Part shown: positions 1 to 8,258 of the stretch, one piece after another
How positions within the stretch are numbered: the stretch's first letter is position 1
Layout: each line of letters starts with the position of its first letter
Source of the DNA: Nocardia blacklockiae
GTDB lineage: Bacteria; Actinomycetota; Actinomycetes; Mycobacteriales; Mycobacteriaceae
DNA: 64,000 bases
Direction of reading: 5' to 3'
Assembly: GCF_015477355.1 (NCBI RefSeq)
Contig: NZ_JADLRJ010000004.1
Span: forward strand, 620,001 to 684,000
The notes under the pieces: model-generated
Databases searched by the model: none
What the model was told of the DNA's origin: nothing
What the model saw: the letters and a program-made list of their open reading frames with translations, nothing else
Translations under genes and position numbers: made by a program

Positions 1-2
1 AG

Positions 3-236
3 GCGTTCGCGCGCGGCGTGAAGCTGATCGGCGCCACCTGCCACTACGTGACCGCGGAACTGGACGCCGGGCCGATCATCGAGCAGGACGTGATCCGCAT
101 CGACCACGCCGACACGGTGCGCGACATGGTCCGCCAGGGCCGCGACATCGAGCGGGTGGTGCTGGCGCGCGGCCTGCGCTGGCACCTGGAGGGCCGGGTG
201 CTCGTGCACGGCCGCCGCACCGTCGTGTTCGACTGA
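3..236 (+). CDS. purU: Formyltetrahydrofolate deformylase, C-terminal part (cut by window edge)
   Basis: The gene runs in from the left edge, so only the last 77 residues are present. They include [22 protein letters not shown] and a C-terminal HGRRTVVF stretch, which match the end of the formyltransferase-fold domain of PurU, the enzyme that hydrolyses 10-formyl-THF to formate and THF for purine synthesis. The N-terminal ACT domain would lie outside the window. The stop faces the convergent hydrolase gene 7 bp away. Identification rests on motif recognition of a fragment. Confidence 0.85.
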   Translation, partial: AFARGVKLIGATCHYVTAELDAGPIIEQDVIRIDHADTVRDMVRQGRDIERVVLARGLRWHLEGRVLVHGRRTVVFD

Positions 237-243
237 GCGAGCG

Positions 244-1260
244 TCAGCTGGCGACAGCGCCCCGGCCGTACCGCCCGACCCGCACCATCCGGTGCAGTTC
301 CGCGTTGAACTCTTGCGGCGCTTCGATATTGGGCAGGTGGCCGGTCGGCAGCACCGTGTAGCGATCCAGGTGACCGGTCTCGGCGAGGACGTCGGCGATG
401 CGTTCGGACATCCGCTTGGGCAGCAGCCGGTCGTACTCCCCCGCGATCACGCTGGTGGGCACGGTGAGATGCGCGGCCGCGCCCGTCAGGTCGAGATCGG
501 CCAGAGCGAGGGCGAAGCGGCCGCGGACCGTCGGGCGGCAGGACCGCACGATGGACAGCCCGAAATCGACCTGCTCGGCGGTGGCGGCGCGATTGAGGAT
601 GCGCGCCTTGAAGATCGACCGCACCGGCGAACCGCTCGGCAGCGGCACGGGCGTGCCGAACAGCGCGCGGCCCAGCCAGATCGGCGCGGGCACCAGGGCG
701 TTGAAGATCGGCAGCACCTGCGTCTCCGACGCGATCGCACCGGCGGTCGTGGTCGCCAGCAGGACCGCCGAGGCGCGCGCGGCGACCTGCTCCGGGTAGT
801 ACTGGGCCCAGGCCTGAATGGTGATGCCGCCCATGCTGTGCCCGACCAGCACGGCGCGCTGGCCCGGCCGCAGTACCGCGTCCAGCACGTCGGACAGGTC
901 GTCGGCCAGTTGCTCGGCGCAGTACGCGCGCTTGCCCGCCGCGCTGGCGCCGTGGCCGCGCAGGTCGAAGGCGACCACACGATACTGGTCGGCGAAGGCG
1001 TTGATCTGGGGATTCCAGTATTCGATGCAACACGACCAGCCGTGGATCAGCACGATGACCTCGCCGTCGGCCGGGCCGAAGGCCTGCACCCGCAAGTCGA
1101 CGCCGTCGCGGGTGGTGACGGGGATGGTCTCGGGTGACGGCGCGGCGTTGAAAGCCGCGGTGGCGTAGGTGCGGCCGCGCAATCGGGCGCGGTACGCCTC
1201 GCTCAGCGCCTCGGGGCCGCTTCGCAGGCCGGTCACCGTCTGGGGCAGCTTCACCAGCAT
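244..1260 (-). CDS. Alpha/beta hydrolase, copy 1 of a tandem pair
   Basis: 338 residues with the alpha/beta-hydrolase fold: oxyanion region LIHGW near residue 74, nucleophile elbow GHSMGG with Ser142, and a late TGHLPN that supplies the catalytic His. No signal peptide is visible, so it is probably cytoplasmic; the substrate is unknown. I chose ATG 1260 because AAAGGAG lies 5 bp upstream; a GTG two codons earlier overlaps that ribosome site. It is clearly paralogous to the hydrolase at 1580-2599, sharing the CIEYWNPQINAFA block. A TGCTTGC/GCAAGCA palindrome lies 46 bp upstream of the start and recurs before the paralogue. Confidence 0.9.
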   Translation of the reverse strand: MLVKLPQTVTGLRSGPEALSEAYRARLRGRTYATAAFNAAPSPETIPVTTRDGVDLRVQAFGPADGEVIVLIHGWSCCIEYWNPQINAFADQYRVVAFDLRGHGASAAGKRAYCAEQLADDLSDVLDAVLRPGQRAVLVGHSMGGITIQAWAQYYPEQVAARASAVLLATTTAGAIASETQVLPIFNALVPAPIWLGRALFGTPVPLPSGSPVRSIFKARILNRAATAEQVDFGLSIVRSCRPTVRGRFALALADLDLTGAAAHLTVPTSVIAGEYDRLLPKRMSERIADVLAETGHLDRYTVLPTGHLPNIEAPQEFNAELHRMVRVGRYGRGAVAS

Positions 1261-1579
1261 GAGCACTCCTTTGTGTCCTCCCGCACACTACCGCGCTAGC
1301 AGCAGTGCTTGCTAGTGCAAGCAGTCGGATTTCTTCCGGCCCGCATCCGTGTCCGGACGTGTGCGGCAGCTCCGCTGCATGCATCCCGCCTTCGACGAAT
1401 ACCCATCGACCGCAACCTCATTCGACAGCGAGCCGGGCCGATGAACCGTTGTTACCTACAACACATATCGCCCGCAGCCCATGCCGCGATAGCGCGGCGA
1501 CGGATAACGAAATGCCAACGATCCGCGCCTCGGAATGCTCGAGTACCGATGCGCCGCAAAGGATTCGGCGTGCGAGCCG
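1261..1579. other. Intergenic region between the two hydrolases
   Basis: This 319 bp stretch holds the ribosome site and presumed promoter of the downstream hydrolase and the palindrome at 1306-1323. I see no convincing gene; the open frames in it have no family resemblance and lack ribosome sites. Confidence 0.6.
1306..1323 (-). promoter_or_regulatory. Palindromic operator-like site upstream of hydrolase 1
   Basis: An 18 bp inverted repeat, TGCTTGC - TAGT - GCAAGCA, sits 46 bp upstream of the hydrolase ATG. The same core is repeated with 17 identical bases upstream of the paralogous gene at 2652. Read on the minus strand, the TTGCAC inside it could also serve as a -35 box. The binding protein is unknown; a TetR-type regulator is one possibility. 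Confidence 0.55.
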
Positions 1580-2599
1580 CTACGCGCTGACCTCACGCGG
1601 CTCGTAGGTCGCGGTGAGCACCCGGCCCAGCTCCTCGTTGAACTCCCGGTAGGCCTCCACGTTGCCCAGGTGACCGGTCGGCAGCACGACCAGTCGCTCG
1701 AAGCTGCCCGCGCCGCGCAGCATCTCGGCGATCCGCCGGGAATGCACCACCGGGGTCATATCGTCGAAGGCGCCGGCGACGACCGTGGTGGGCACGGTCA
1801 GATTCGCGGCCGAGGTGCCGAGCGCCAGGTCCGCCAGCAGCCGCCCGAACCGGGCCCGCACGGCCGCCGGGCACGAGCGCACGATCGACAGCCCGAACTC
1901 GGCGATGTCGCCGGTCGACGCCAGGCTCATGATCTGCCGCCGGAAGATCCACTTCACCGGGGGAATCGGCGGAAAGACGATGGGGCTGCCCAGCCCGTGC
2001 CGGCCGAGCGCGACCGGCAGCGCCAGCAGCCCGCGGTTGTACATCGGAACCACGGTGGTCTCGGCGATCAGGTCGCCGGAGGCGGTATTGCTCAGCAGCA
2101 CAGCGGCCGCGTGCCGGGCGACCTGCTCCGGGTAGCGCCCCGCCCAGGCCTGAATGGTCATGCCGCCCAGGCTGTGCCCGACCAGCACCGCGCGCTGGCC
2201 GGGGCGCAGTGTCGCGGCGAGCACGGCGGCCAGGTCCTCGGCCAGCAGGTCGGTGGTGAGTTCGCCGTCCCCCAGGTCGCTGCCGCCGTGGCCGCGCTGG
2301 TCGTAGGCGATCACGCGGTACTCGCCGGCGAAGGCGTTGATCTGCGGGTTCCAGTATTCGATGCAGCAGGTCCAGCCGTGCACCAGGACGATGACGTCGC
2401 CGTCGGCGGGACCGTAGGCGTGCACCCGCAGCCGAGCGCCGTCGGCGGCGGTCACCGGCACGACCTCGCACGGCGCGGCCGGCGGGTTGAGCGCGGCGGT
2501 CGAGTAGACCCGGGTGCGCAGCGAGGCGCGATGCGCGCGCAGCAGAGCCCGGATCCGGTCCGGGATCTCGGCCAGCGGCGTAGGCAGCGTTGCCCGCAT
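1580..2599 (-). CDS. Alpha/beta hydrolase, copy 2 of a tandem pair
   Basis: 339 residues, same architecture as the downstream paralogue: VHGW near residue 74, GHSLGG with nucleophile Ser143, and C-terminal PTGHLGN for the catalytic His. ATG 2599 is preceded by AAAGGAG at good spacing. The two genes differ over their full length but keep the same order of blocks, which points to an old tandem duplication. Its 5' region carries two different palindromes (2618-2638 and 2652-2668), more elaborate than that of copy 1. Substrate unknown; an ester, lactone or epoxide are all possible. Confidence 0.9.
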   Translation of the reverse strand: MRATLPTPLAEIPDRIRALLRAHRASLRTRVYSTAALNPPAAPCEVVPVTAADGARLRVHAYGPADGDVIVLVHGWTCCIEYWNPQINAFAGEYRVIAYDQRGHGGSDLGDGELTTDLLAEDLAAVLAATLRPGQRAVLVGHSLGGMTIQAWAGRYPEQVARHAAAVLLSNTASGDLIAETTVVPMYNRGLLALPVALGRHGLGSPIVFPPIPPVKWIFRRQIMSLASTGDIAEFGLSIVRSCPAAVRARFGRLLADLALGTSAANLTVPTTVVAGAFDDMTPVVHSRRIAEMLRGAGSFERLVVLPTGHLGNVEAYREFNEELGRVLTATYEPREVSA

Positions 2600-2617
2600 T
2601 GGAACACTCCTTTGTGT

Positions 2618-2638
2618 GTTACTGATAGCTACAGTAAC
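2618..2638. promoter_or_regulatory. GTTACTG/CAGTAAC palindrome in hydrolase 2 leader
   Basis: Seven-base arms GTTACTG and CAGTAAC flank a 7 bp A/T-rich spacer, just upstream of the AAAGGAG ribosome site of hydrolase 2. Arm length and spacing are typical of TetR-family operators, and the position over the likely -10/start region suits repression. No neighbouring regulator can be assigned to it. It is absent upstream of hydrolase 1. Confidence 0.5.
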
Positions 2639-2651
2639 CCGAAGGAGTGGG

Positions 2652-2668
2652 TGCTTGCTAGTGCAAGC
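2652..2668 (-). promoter_or_regulatory. Second copy of the TGCTTGC/GCAAGC palindrome
   Basis: Identical over 17 bases to the site at 1306-1322, 53 bp upstream of the hydrolase 2 start. The near-identical position and sequence before both paralogues suggest a common regulator or a conserved core promoter. Confidence 0.55.
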
Positions 2669-2683
2669 GGCCGGATCGCGGCC

Positions 2684-2980
2684 CTACCAGCGCGGACCCC
2701 GCTGCACCTCGTCCACCTTCGGCCGCACGTCGGCCAGGTAGACGCCGGTGGCGACGACCGCGATGATGCCGAGCAGGCCGACCGGCGTGCGAGCCAGCAG
2801 CAGAAAGGCCAGCGCCGCGACCAGAATGCCGACCCAGATCGGTTTGGTCAGCTTGTCGACGGCGGTGAACGCGTCCGAACGCTGCCGGACGGCGTGGACC
2901 AGCGCAAAGATGGTCGCGCCCAGCGCAGCGAGCCACAGCACCAGCAGGATTGCACCAGTCACGGAGTACACACCCCCCAT
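2684..2980 (-). CDS. Small membrane protein, DUF2516 family
   Basis: 98 residues with two or three hydrophobic segments (about 6-26, 44-60 and 64-80) and a short charged tail ending RPKVDEVQRGPRW. Composition and position directly after hbhA match the Rv0476-type DUF2516 membrane proteins. ATG 2980 follows a weak GGGGGC-rich leader; an upstream in-frame start would run through the terminator-like hairpin at 2991-3023 and is unlikely. Function unknown. Confidence 0.75.
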   Translation of the reverse strand: MGGVYSVTGAILLVLWLAALGATIFALVHAVRQRSDAFTAVDKLTKPIWVGILVAALAFLLLARTPVGLLGIIAVVATGVYLADVRPKVDEVQRGPRW

Positions 2981-2990
2981 GATAGAGCCA

Positions 2991-3023
2991 ACGCCCCCGC
3001 ACACCAGGGGTGTGCGGGGGCGT
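2991..3023. terminator. Strong hairpin between hbhA and the DUF2516 gene
   Basis: A perfect 15 bp stem (ACGCCCCCGCACACC with its complement) closed by a 3-base loop lies 33 bp past the hbhA stop. There is no U-run, as is common for actinobacterial terminators. It may terminate or attenuate hbhA transcription before the DUF2516 gene. Confidence 0.7.
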
Positions 3024-3055
3024 CCCGGGGCGGCCGTGCGGCCGCCGACCACGCC

Positions 3056-3715
3056 TTACTTCTTGGCGGCGGTGGTCTTCTTGGCGGGCGCCTTCTTGGC
3101 CGGCGCCTTCTTCGCGGGGGCCTTCTTGGCCGGTCCGGCGGTCGCGGGCTCGGTGGTCACCTGCACGACCTCGGCGTCGACAACCGACTCGGCCGCGGAC
3201 TCCGCCTCGGCGACCTTCTGGCCCAGCAGGCCGCGGGCCTGCTCGCCGACCTTGCCCAGCACGTCCTCCGCGCGGGTGGCGAGGTCGTTGTAGAGACCCT
3301 CGACCCGGCCGAACTGCTCGTCGAAGCTGGTGTTCTCCGAACGCAGGCGACCCACGGTCTCCTCACCGCGCTCGGCGAGATCGGAGTAGAGGTCCAGCAG
3401 CTGGTGGTAGTACTGGTCGACCAGGCGGCGCAGCTCCTCCGGGGTGAAGCGCTCGCGCAACTCGGCGATGTCGTCGGGCAGCTCCGAGGGCAGCGCGCTG
3501 ACGCGCTGACGCAGCGTGCCGAACTGCTCCTGGGCATCGGCCGGCAGGTTCGACAGGCGCTCGCGGGCCTCCTCGACCCGGCCGCTGACGTCGGCGGTGG
3601 CGGCCCGCTCACGGACCTTGACAACGAGGTCGTTCACCGCGGCGTACAGGGCGTCGCCGGCTCCGACGGTGGCGTAGAGCGGTCGCACGGTGGCTGTGGT
3701 GTGGGATTCGGTCAT
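3056..3715 (-). CDS. hbhA: Heparin-binding hemagglutinin-like adhesin HbhA
   Basis: 219 residues. After a short N-terminal segment the protein is almost entirely charged helix (about residues 30-170), and the tail carries repeated KKAPA units ending in a lysine-rich segment. This is the layout of mycobacterial HbhA: a coiled-coil stalk plus a Lys/Pro/Ala heparin-binding tail, exposed on the cell surface without a classical signal peptide. The start overlaps the stop of the XRE gene (ATGA), so the two are translationally coupled, as for Rv0474-Rv0475. An AGGAG lies 11 bp upstream of the ATG. Confidence 0.9.
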   Translation of the reverse strand: MTESHTTATVRPLYATVGAGDALYAAVNDLVVKVRERAATADVSGRVEEARERLSNLPADAQEQFGTLRQRVSALPSELPDDIAELRERFTPEELRRLVDQYYHQLLDLYSDLAERGEETVGRLRSENTSFDEQFGRVEGLYNDLATRAEDVLGKVGEQARGLLGQKVAEAESAAESVVDAEVVQVTTEPATAGPAKKAPAKKAPAKKAPAKKTTAAKK

Positions 3716-4263
3716 GATGTTTCGTTCTCCTGGCGTGGCGGAACTTCGGTAGTACTGCCATCGGTGGCGTGATGCGGAACCTCGTTGTCCCAGTTCCCCC
3801 CGGGAACGCCCCCCTGGGTTTCCGTAGCGTCCCCTCCGATGTCGTTCCCCGCGTTTTCCCGGCGGAACGATTCGTAGATGTCCAGTAGCACCTGCTTCTG
3901 CCGCTCGGTGATCACCGTGTCGGCCAGCAGCGCGTCCCGGACCGGGCTCGACGGCCTCTGTTCGAGGTAGCCGGCCCGCACGTACAAGACCTCCGAGGAG
4001 ACCCGCAGACCCTTCGCGATCTGCGCGAGCACCTCGGCGGACGGGTTGCGCAACCCGCGCTCGATCTGACTGAGATACGGATTGCTCACCCCCGCCAGCT
4101 GTGCGAGCTGACGCAGCGAGACCTGCGCGGCCTCTCGCTGCGACCGGATGAAGCTTCCGATGTCGTGTGCCGCATTGGCTACGCGGCCCACCCGATCTCC
4201 GGCCGCAGACGTCTCTGCGGATTCCCCGGTGTTCTGGACGGAAACCTCGGGCTCCTGTGCCAT
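3712..4263 (-). CDS. XRE-family regulator coupled to hbhA
   Basis: 183 residues. A helix-turn-helix of the XRE type spans about residues 29-84 (SLRQLAQLAGVS, then NPYLSQIERG), followed by a helical segment and a low-complexity Gly/Asn/Thr tail. Position and sequence fit the Rv0474 group. ATG 4263 has GGAAGG six bases upstream; a GTG one codon earlier is possible. The promoter region carries a large inverted repeat (4304-4337), which makes autoregulation of the regulator-hbhA operon a reasonable inference. Confidence 0.88.
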   Translation of the reverse strand: MAQEPEVSVQNTGESAETSAAGDRVGRVANAAHDIGSFIRSQREAAQVSLRQLAQLAGVSNPYLSQIERGLRNPSAEVLAQIAKGLRVSSEVLYVRAGYLEQRPSSPVRDALLADTVITERQKQVLLDIYESFRRENAGNDIGGDATETQGGVPGGNWDNEVPHHATDGSTTEVPPRQENETS

Positions 4264-4303
4264 CACTCACCTTCCGGCGGTTGTACGGTCGATTCTAAAA
4301 CAG

Positions 4304-4337
4304 GGTGCTAACTCTTGCAAGCACCCTTGCTAGCACC
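4304..4337 (-). promoter_or_regulatory. Inverted repeat in the regulator-hbhA promoter
   Basis: GGTGCTA and TAGCACC arms are separated by 20 bp that contain the palindrome CTTGCAAG (4314-4321). The minus-strand reading includes GCTAGCAAG, which resembles the hydrolase palindromes at 1306 and 2652. It lies 41-74 bp upstream of the XRE start, where an operator would be expected. Confidence 0.5.
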
Positions 4338-4347
4338 GGTACGGCGG

Positions 4348-5775
4348 CTATGCCGACCAGCCCGGGAACAACGCGTGTGAAATGGCGTAGATCGCCAGGC
4401 CCGCCAGCGATCCCACCACCGTTCCGTTGATGCGGATGAATTGCAGATCACGACCCGCCTGCAATTCGATCTTGCGACTCGCCTCGTCGGCGTCCCACCG
4501 CGCCACCGTATCGCTGATCAGCGTCGCGATCTCGGCCCCGTAGTTGGCCACCAGGTAGCGCACCCCGCGCTCGACCCACGAATCCACCCTTTCCCGCAGC
4601 GGCGGTTCGTCGACCAGACGCTGCCCCAATTGCTGAACGTTCTCGGTGATCTTGCGGCGGAGCGTGCTGTGCGGGTCGTCGGCGGATTCCAAGATCATCC
4701 GTTTGGCCGCGCGCCAAGTGGCCCGGGCCATTCCGGTGATCTCCTCGCGGCCCATGATCTCCGCCTTCACCCGCTCGGCCTTGGCGATCATGGCCTCGTC
4801 GTACTGCAGATCGTGTGCGAAATCCTCGAGGAACCGGTTGGCCGCCAGCCGGACCTCGTGCTCGGGGTCGGAACGAATCTTCCAGGTGAATTCGACCAAT
4901 TCCCGATAAATTCTCTCCGACAACAGCACATTGACGAATTTCGGCGCCCACGACGGCGCGTCGCGCAGCACGATCCGGTCCAGGGTCTCCTGGCTGCCCA
5001 GCGCCCACTGGTGCGCGCGCTCGGCGAGCAGATCCAGCAGCGGCGCCTGCCGGTTCTCGGCCAGCAGTTCCGCCAGCACCCGCCCGAGCGGCGGTCCCCA
5101 CTGCGGTTCGGCGATGCGCTTGACGATGGTGTTGTCGATCACCTGCTCGACGTCCTCGTCGCGCAGGGCGCCGATCACCGCGCGCAGGATCGTCGAGGCC
5201 TCCTCCGAGACCCGGGCGGCATGATTCGCGTCGGCCATCCAGCGCCCGAGCCGCAGCGAGATCTGCGCCGTGTTGACCTTCTCCGCCACGGTGTCCGGCG
5301 AGAGGAAATTGGTCCGCACGAAATCGCCCAGGCTGGTGCCGAGTTGGTCCTTCTTCTTGCGGATGATCGCCGTGTGCGGAATCGGTAGCCCGAGCGGATG
5401 CCGGAACAATGCCGTGACCGCGAACCAGTCGGCCAGCGCGCCGACCATCCCGGCCTCCGACGCCGCGCGCACGTACCCGACCCACGCGCCGCCCTCGCCG
5501 CGCGAACCCAGCCAGCAGCAGAACAGATAGACCACCGTGGCGGCGGCCAGGAAACCGGTGGCGACGATCTTCATCCGCCGCAGATCACGCTTCTTACCGG
5601 ACTCGTCCATCAGATCGGCGAACGACGACGGCCCCGGAGATCCCGGCGCGGGCGCCGGGCGGCGAGCCGGCGCGCCGGCTGTGTTTTCGCCCACTCCGGC
5701 AGCGGGTTCGAGGGCCGCCGCCGGCTGCGCGCCGGCGATGGATGCACTGCTGGCAGATCGCTCCATATTTCCCAT
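4348..5775 (-). CDS. DUF445 membrane protein
   Basis: About 475 residues from ATG 5775. A variable Ala/Pro-rich N-terminus is followed by a transmembrane segment (MKIVATGFLAAATVVYLF), the conserved DUF445 block with ALADWFAVTALFRHPLGLPIPHT, a long helical middle, and a final hydrophobic C-terminal segment (VVGSLAGLAIYAISHALF). This is the YjiN/Rv0473 family of two-segment membrane proteins, function unknown. No clear ribosome site precedes either ATG 5775 or ATG 5766, so the start is uncertain; MDESGKK further in is another option. Transcribed divergently from the tetR gene. Confidence 0.82.
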   Translation of the reverse strand: MGNMERSASSASIAGAQPAAALEPAAGVGENTAGAPARRPAPAPGSPGPSSFADLMDESGKKRDLRRMKIVATGFLAAATVVYLFCCWLGSRGEGGAWVGYVRAASEAGMVGALADWFAVTALFRHPLGLPIPHTAIIRKKKDQLGTSLGDFVRTNFLSPDTVAEKVNTAQISLRLGRWMADANHAARVSEEASTILRAVIGALRDEDVEQVIDNTIVKRIAEPQWGPPLGRVLAELLAENRQAPLLDLLAERAHQWALGSQETLDRIVLRDAPSWAPKFVNVLLSERIYRELVEFTWKIRSDPEHEVRLAANRFLEDFAHDLQYDEAMIAKAERVKAEIMGREEITGMARATWRAAKRMILESADDPHSTLRRKITENVQQLGQRLVDEPPLRERVDSWVERGVRYLVANYGAEIATLISDTVARWDADEASRKIELQAGRDLQFIRINGTVVGSLAGLAIYAISHALFPGWSA

Positions 5776-5914
5776 TCTGGTCGCTGCCGCCGACCCGCCC
5801 GGTGTGACCCGCCCACCCCCTACTCGACGTGCGGCTCCTGACCGAAGACGGAACACGCGCGTTCGCGAGGACCTAAGCTGGAGGCGCCCAGCACCGTCCA
5901 CCGAGGAGTCCATC

Positions 5915-6673
5915 CTGTCCACCGAAGATCTCGTCGAGGTCGGCAAGCGAGCCACCGGAGCGACCGCGGCACGCAAGGGTGCGAACCCGCCCCGCCCGGC
6001 CCGGGTGGACGGCCGCAAGAAGCGCTGGCACCAGCACAAGATCGATCGGCGCGAGGAACTCGTCGACGGCACCCTGGCCGCGATCCGCAAACGCGGCGGC
6101 GAGGTCGGCATGGACGAGATCGCCGCCGAGATCGGCGTCTCGAAAACGGTGCTCTACCGATACTTCTCGGACAAGAGCGATCTGACCCGCGCGACCATGG
6201 AGCGGTTCATCGAGACCACCCTGATGCCGCGCATCTACGAGGCCATCAGCGACGACCTCGACGAGTACGAGCTGGTGCGCAACACCCTCGCCGCCTACGT
6301 GCACACCGTCGACGCCGACACCGACGTCTACCGGTTCATCATGGGCAACGGCTCCACCACCGACAAGTCCACCCTGGCCGACTTCGAGAAGCTGTTCGCC
6401 GACGTGGTGGCGGCGGTGTTGCAGGACAAGGCCTTCGACCGCGGCATCGCCACCGAGGGCATCCAGCTCTACGCCTACGTCCTGGTCGGCGGCGTCCAGC
6501 TGGCCACCGACTGGTGGATCACCAACCGCACCATGTCGGCCGACAAGATGCTCGACCACATGACGATGATGGCCTGGAGCGCCATCGAGGGCATGGTCCG
6601 CGCGGGCGGCTCCCCGGAGAAGTTCAACGCCGATCCCCATCGCCTGCCCGACCCGTTCGACGCCGCCGACTAG
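5915..6673 (+). CDS. TetR-family regulator (Rv0472c-like), start uncertain
   Basis: About 252 residues. The TetR DNA-binding domain covers roughly 45-100: MDEIAAEIGVSKTVLYRYFSD carries the recognition helix. A helical ligand-binding domain follows. The conserved N-terminus (STEDLVEVGKR) extends upstream of any ATG, GTG or TTG: the first in-frame ATG lies inside the helix-turn-helix. GAGGAG at 5903-5908 is spaced 6 bp from CTG 5915, which I take as the start; a GTG at 5804 would overlap the divergent gene's leader. Synteny with Rv0472c next to a DUF445 gene supports identity. Confidence 0.75.
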   Translation: MSTEDLVEVGKRATGATAARKGANPPRPARVDGRKKRWHQHKIDRREELVDGTLAAIRKRGGEVGMDEIAAEIGVSKTVLYRYFSDKSDLTRATMERFIETTLMPRIYEAISDDLDEYELVRNTLAAYVHTVDADTDVYRFIMGNGSTTDKSTLADFEKLFADVVAAVLQDKAFDRGIATEGIQLYAYVLVGGVQLATDWWITNRTMSADKMLDHMTMMAWSAIEGMVRAGGSPEKFNADPHRLPDPFDAAD

Positions 6674-6795
6674 ACCGAAACCCGCTTCCTCCGGCCGTGC
6701 TCGACCGCTGGGCCGGAGCGTGCCGCGTTGGCTAGTCTGAAGATCGGCAGGGGGCGGTTCGCGTCCGCCGTGCGTCGGCACCAACGGAGGGTTCA

Positions 6796-8235
6796 ATGGC
6801 GAAAGAGCTGCCGACGTCCAGATTCGCCCGGGGGACGAAGCTGGGCGTGGCCGTGGCCGGCAACGTCATTCGCGCACAGCGCACCCGCCGTTCGATGCGC
6901 GGGCGCTCGGAGGCCGTGCGGGCGCGGATGGCCGAGGAGTCGATGCTGCGCGCGACCGAGCAGATGGTCATGGTGCTGGGCACCATGAAGGGCGTCGCCA
7001 TGAAGCTCGGTCAGATGCTGTCGGTGCTGGACCTGGACCTGGTCCCGCCCGAGCACCGCGAACGCTTCCAGCGCCGGCTGGCCGTGCTGCGCGACAGCGC
7101 CCCGAACGTGTCCTTCGACACCATGCGCGCGGTGGTCGAGGAGGATTACGGCCGCCCGCTGGCGGAGGTCTTCGCCGAATTCGAGCCGGAGCCGATCGCC
7201 GCGGCGTCGATCGGGCAGGTGTACCGGGCCCGGCTGCACGACGGCCGGCAGGTCGCGGTGAAGGTGCAGTACCCCGGTATCGACGTGGCGGTGCGCGCGG
7301 ACCTGAAGAACCTGGCCATGTTCCGGCGGGTGCTCCAGTCGGCGATGCCGTGGGTGACCCCGGCGGTGCTCGACGAGCTGCGGCTGAACCTGGAGAGCGA
7401 ACTCGACTACGTCGCCGAGGCCAACACCCAGCGCCAGATCGCCGAGCTGTACGCCGATCACCCGTTCATCGTCGTCCCGTCGACCATGCCGGAGCTGTCG
7501 AGCACCCGGGTGCTGGTGAGCGAGTACTTCCCCGGGCGCGGCTTCGAGGAGATCCGCGGCCTGCCCGCGGCCGAGCGCAACCGGGTCGGCGAGATCATCT
7601 ACCGCTTCTACGTGGGCTCGCTGTTCAGCTTCAACGAGTTCTGCGGCGACCCGCACCCGGGCAACCTGCTGCTCGGCGAGGACGGGCGGGTCGCGTTCCT
7701 GGACTTCGGCCTGTTCAACCGGATGGACCCGCGGCACGTGCAGGCCGAGATCGCCGGCATCCGGGCCGCGGCCGAGGACCGCGCGCAGGACCTGTGGCAG
7801 ATCATGATCGACCGCGGGGTGATCGACGCGCCCGACGAGGTCTCGCCCGAGGAGTGCCTGGAGTACGTGCTGGCCGCGTGCGAATGGGCGGTGGTCGACG
7901 AGGAGCTGACCATCACCCCGGAGCTGGCCAGCGGCGCGTTCGTGCTCGCCGTGGACCCGCGGGCCGGCGAGTACGCCGGGATGAAGCAGCAGAACCTGCC
8001 GCCGGAGCACCTGTTCTCGCGGCGCGCGGACTTCCTCACCTTCGGCGTGCTCGGCCAGTTGGAGGCGACCGCCAACTGGCATCGCATCGCCCGCGAATGG
8101 CTCTACGGCGATCCGCCGGTCACCGAACTGGGCAAGGCCCACCACGCCTGGCTCGCCCAGCGCCCGGACCTCGTGAAACAGACCACCCCGGCACGCAAGC
8201 AGGCGGCCGCCGGAAAACGACGCAAAAAAGCGTGA
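6796..8235 (+). CDS. ABC1/UbiB-family atypical kinase-like protein
   Basis: 479 residues. Hallmarks of the ABC1 (AarF/UbiB/ADCK) family are present in order: KLGQMLS (the KxGQ motif) near residue 72, an Ala-rich nucleotide loop AAASIGQVY, VAVKVQYPG with the catalytic lysine, GDPHPGNLL and LDFGLFNRM (the metal-binding DFG equivalent). The family binds ATP and influences lipid or quinone metabolism; no ubiquinone pathway is expected here, so the role is open. The Lys/Arg-rich C-terminus is species-specific. The ribosome site GGAGGG precedes ATG 6796. Two lipid-type genes follow on the same strand. Confidence 0.85.
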   Translation: MAKELPTSRFARGTKLGVAVAGNVIRAQRTRRSMRGRSEAVRARMAEESMLRATEQMVMVLGTMKGVAMKLGQMLSVLDLDLVPPEHRERFQRRLAVLRDSAPNVSFDTMRAVVEEDYGRPLAEVFAEFEPEPIAAASIGQVYRARLHDGRQVAVKVQYPGIDVAVRADLKNLAMFRRVLQSAMPWVTPAVLDELRLNLESELDYVAEANTQRQIAELYADHPFIVVPSTMPELSSTRVLVSEYFPGRGFEEIRGLPAAERNRVGEIIYRFYVGSLFSFNEFCGDPHPGNLLLGEDGRVAFLDFGLFNRMDPRHVQAEIAGIRAAAEDRAQDLWQIMIDRGVIDAPDEVSPEECLEYVLAACEWAVVDEELTITPELASGAFVLAVDPRAGEYAGMKQQNLPPEHLFSRRADFLTFGVLGQLEATANWHRIAREWLYGDPPVTELGKAHHAWLAQRPDLVKQTTPARKQAAAGKRRKKA

Positions 8236-8258
8236 CCCGCGATCAGAGGGGAAACTCC

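Noticed and set aside
1535-3772. Open frame of 745 codons on the plus strand
   Set aside because: Antisense shadow of hydrolase 2, the DUF2516 gene and hbhA; composition is His/Gln/Arg-rich with no domain.
3056-4270. hbhA frame open upstream to 4270 (404 codons)
   Set aside because: The upstream part overlaps the XRE gene in another frame; HbhA proteins begin at the MTESHTTA site, which overlaps the XRE stop.
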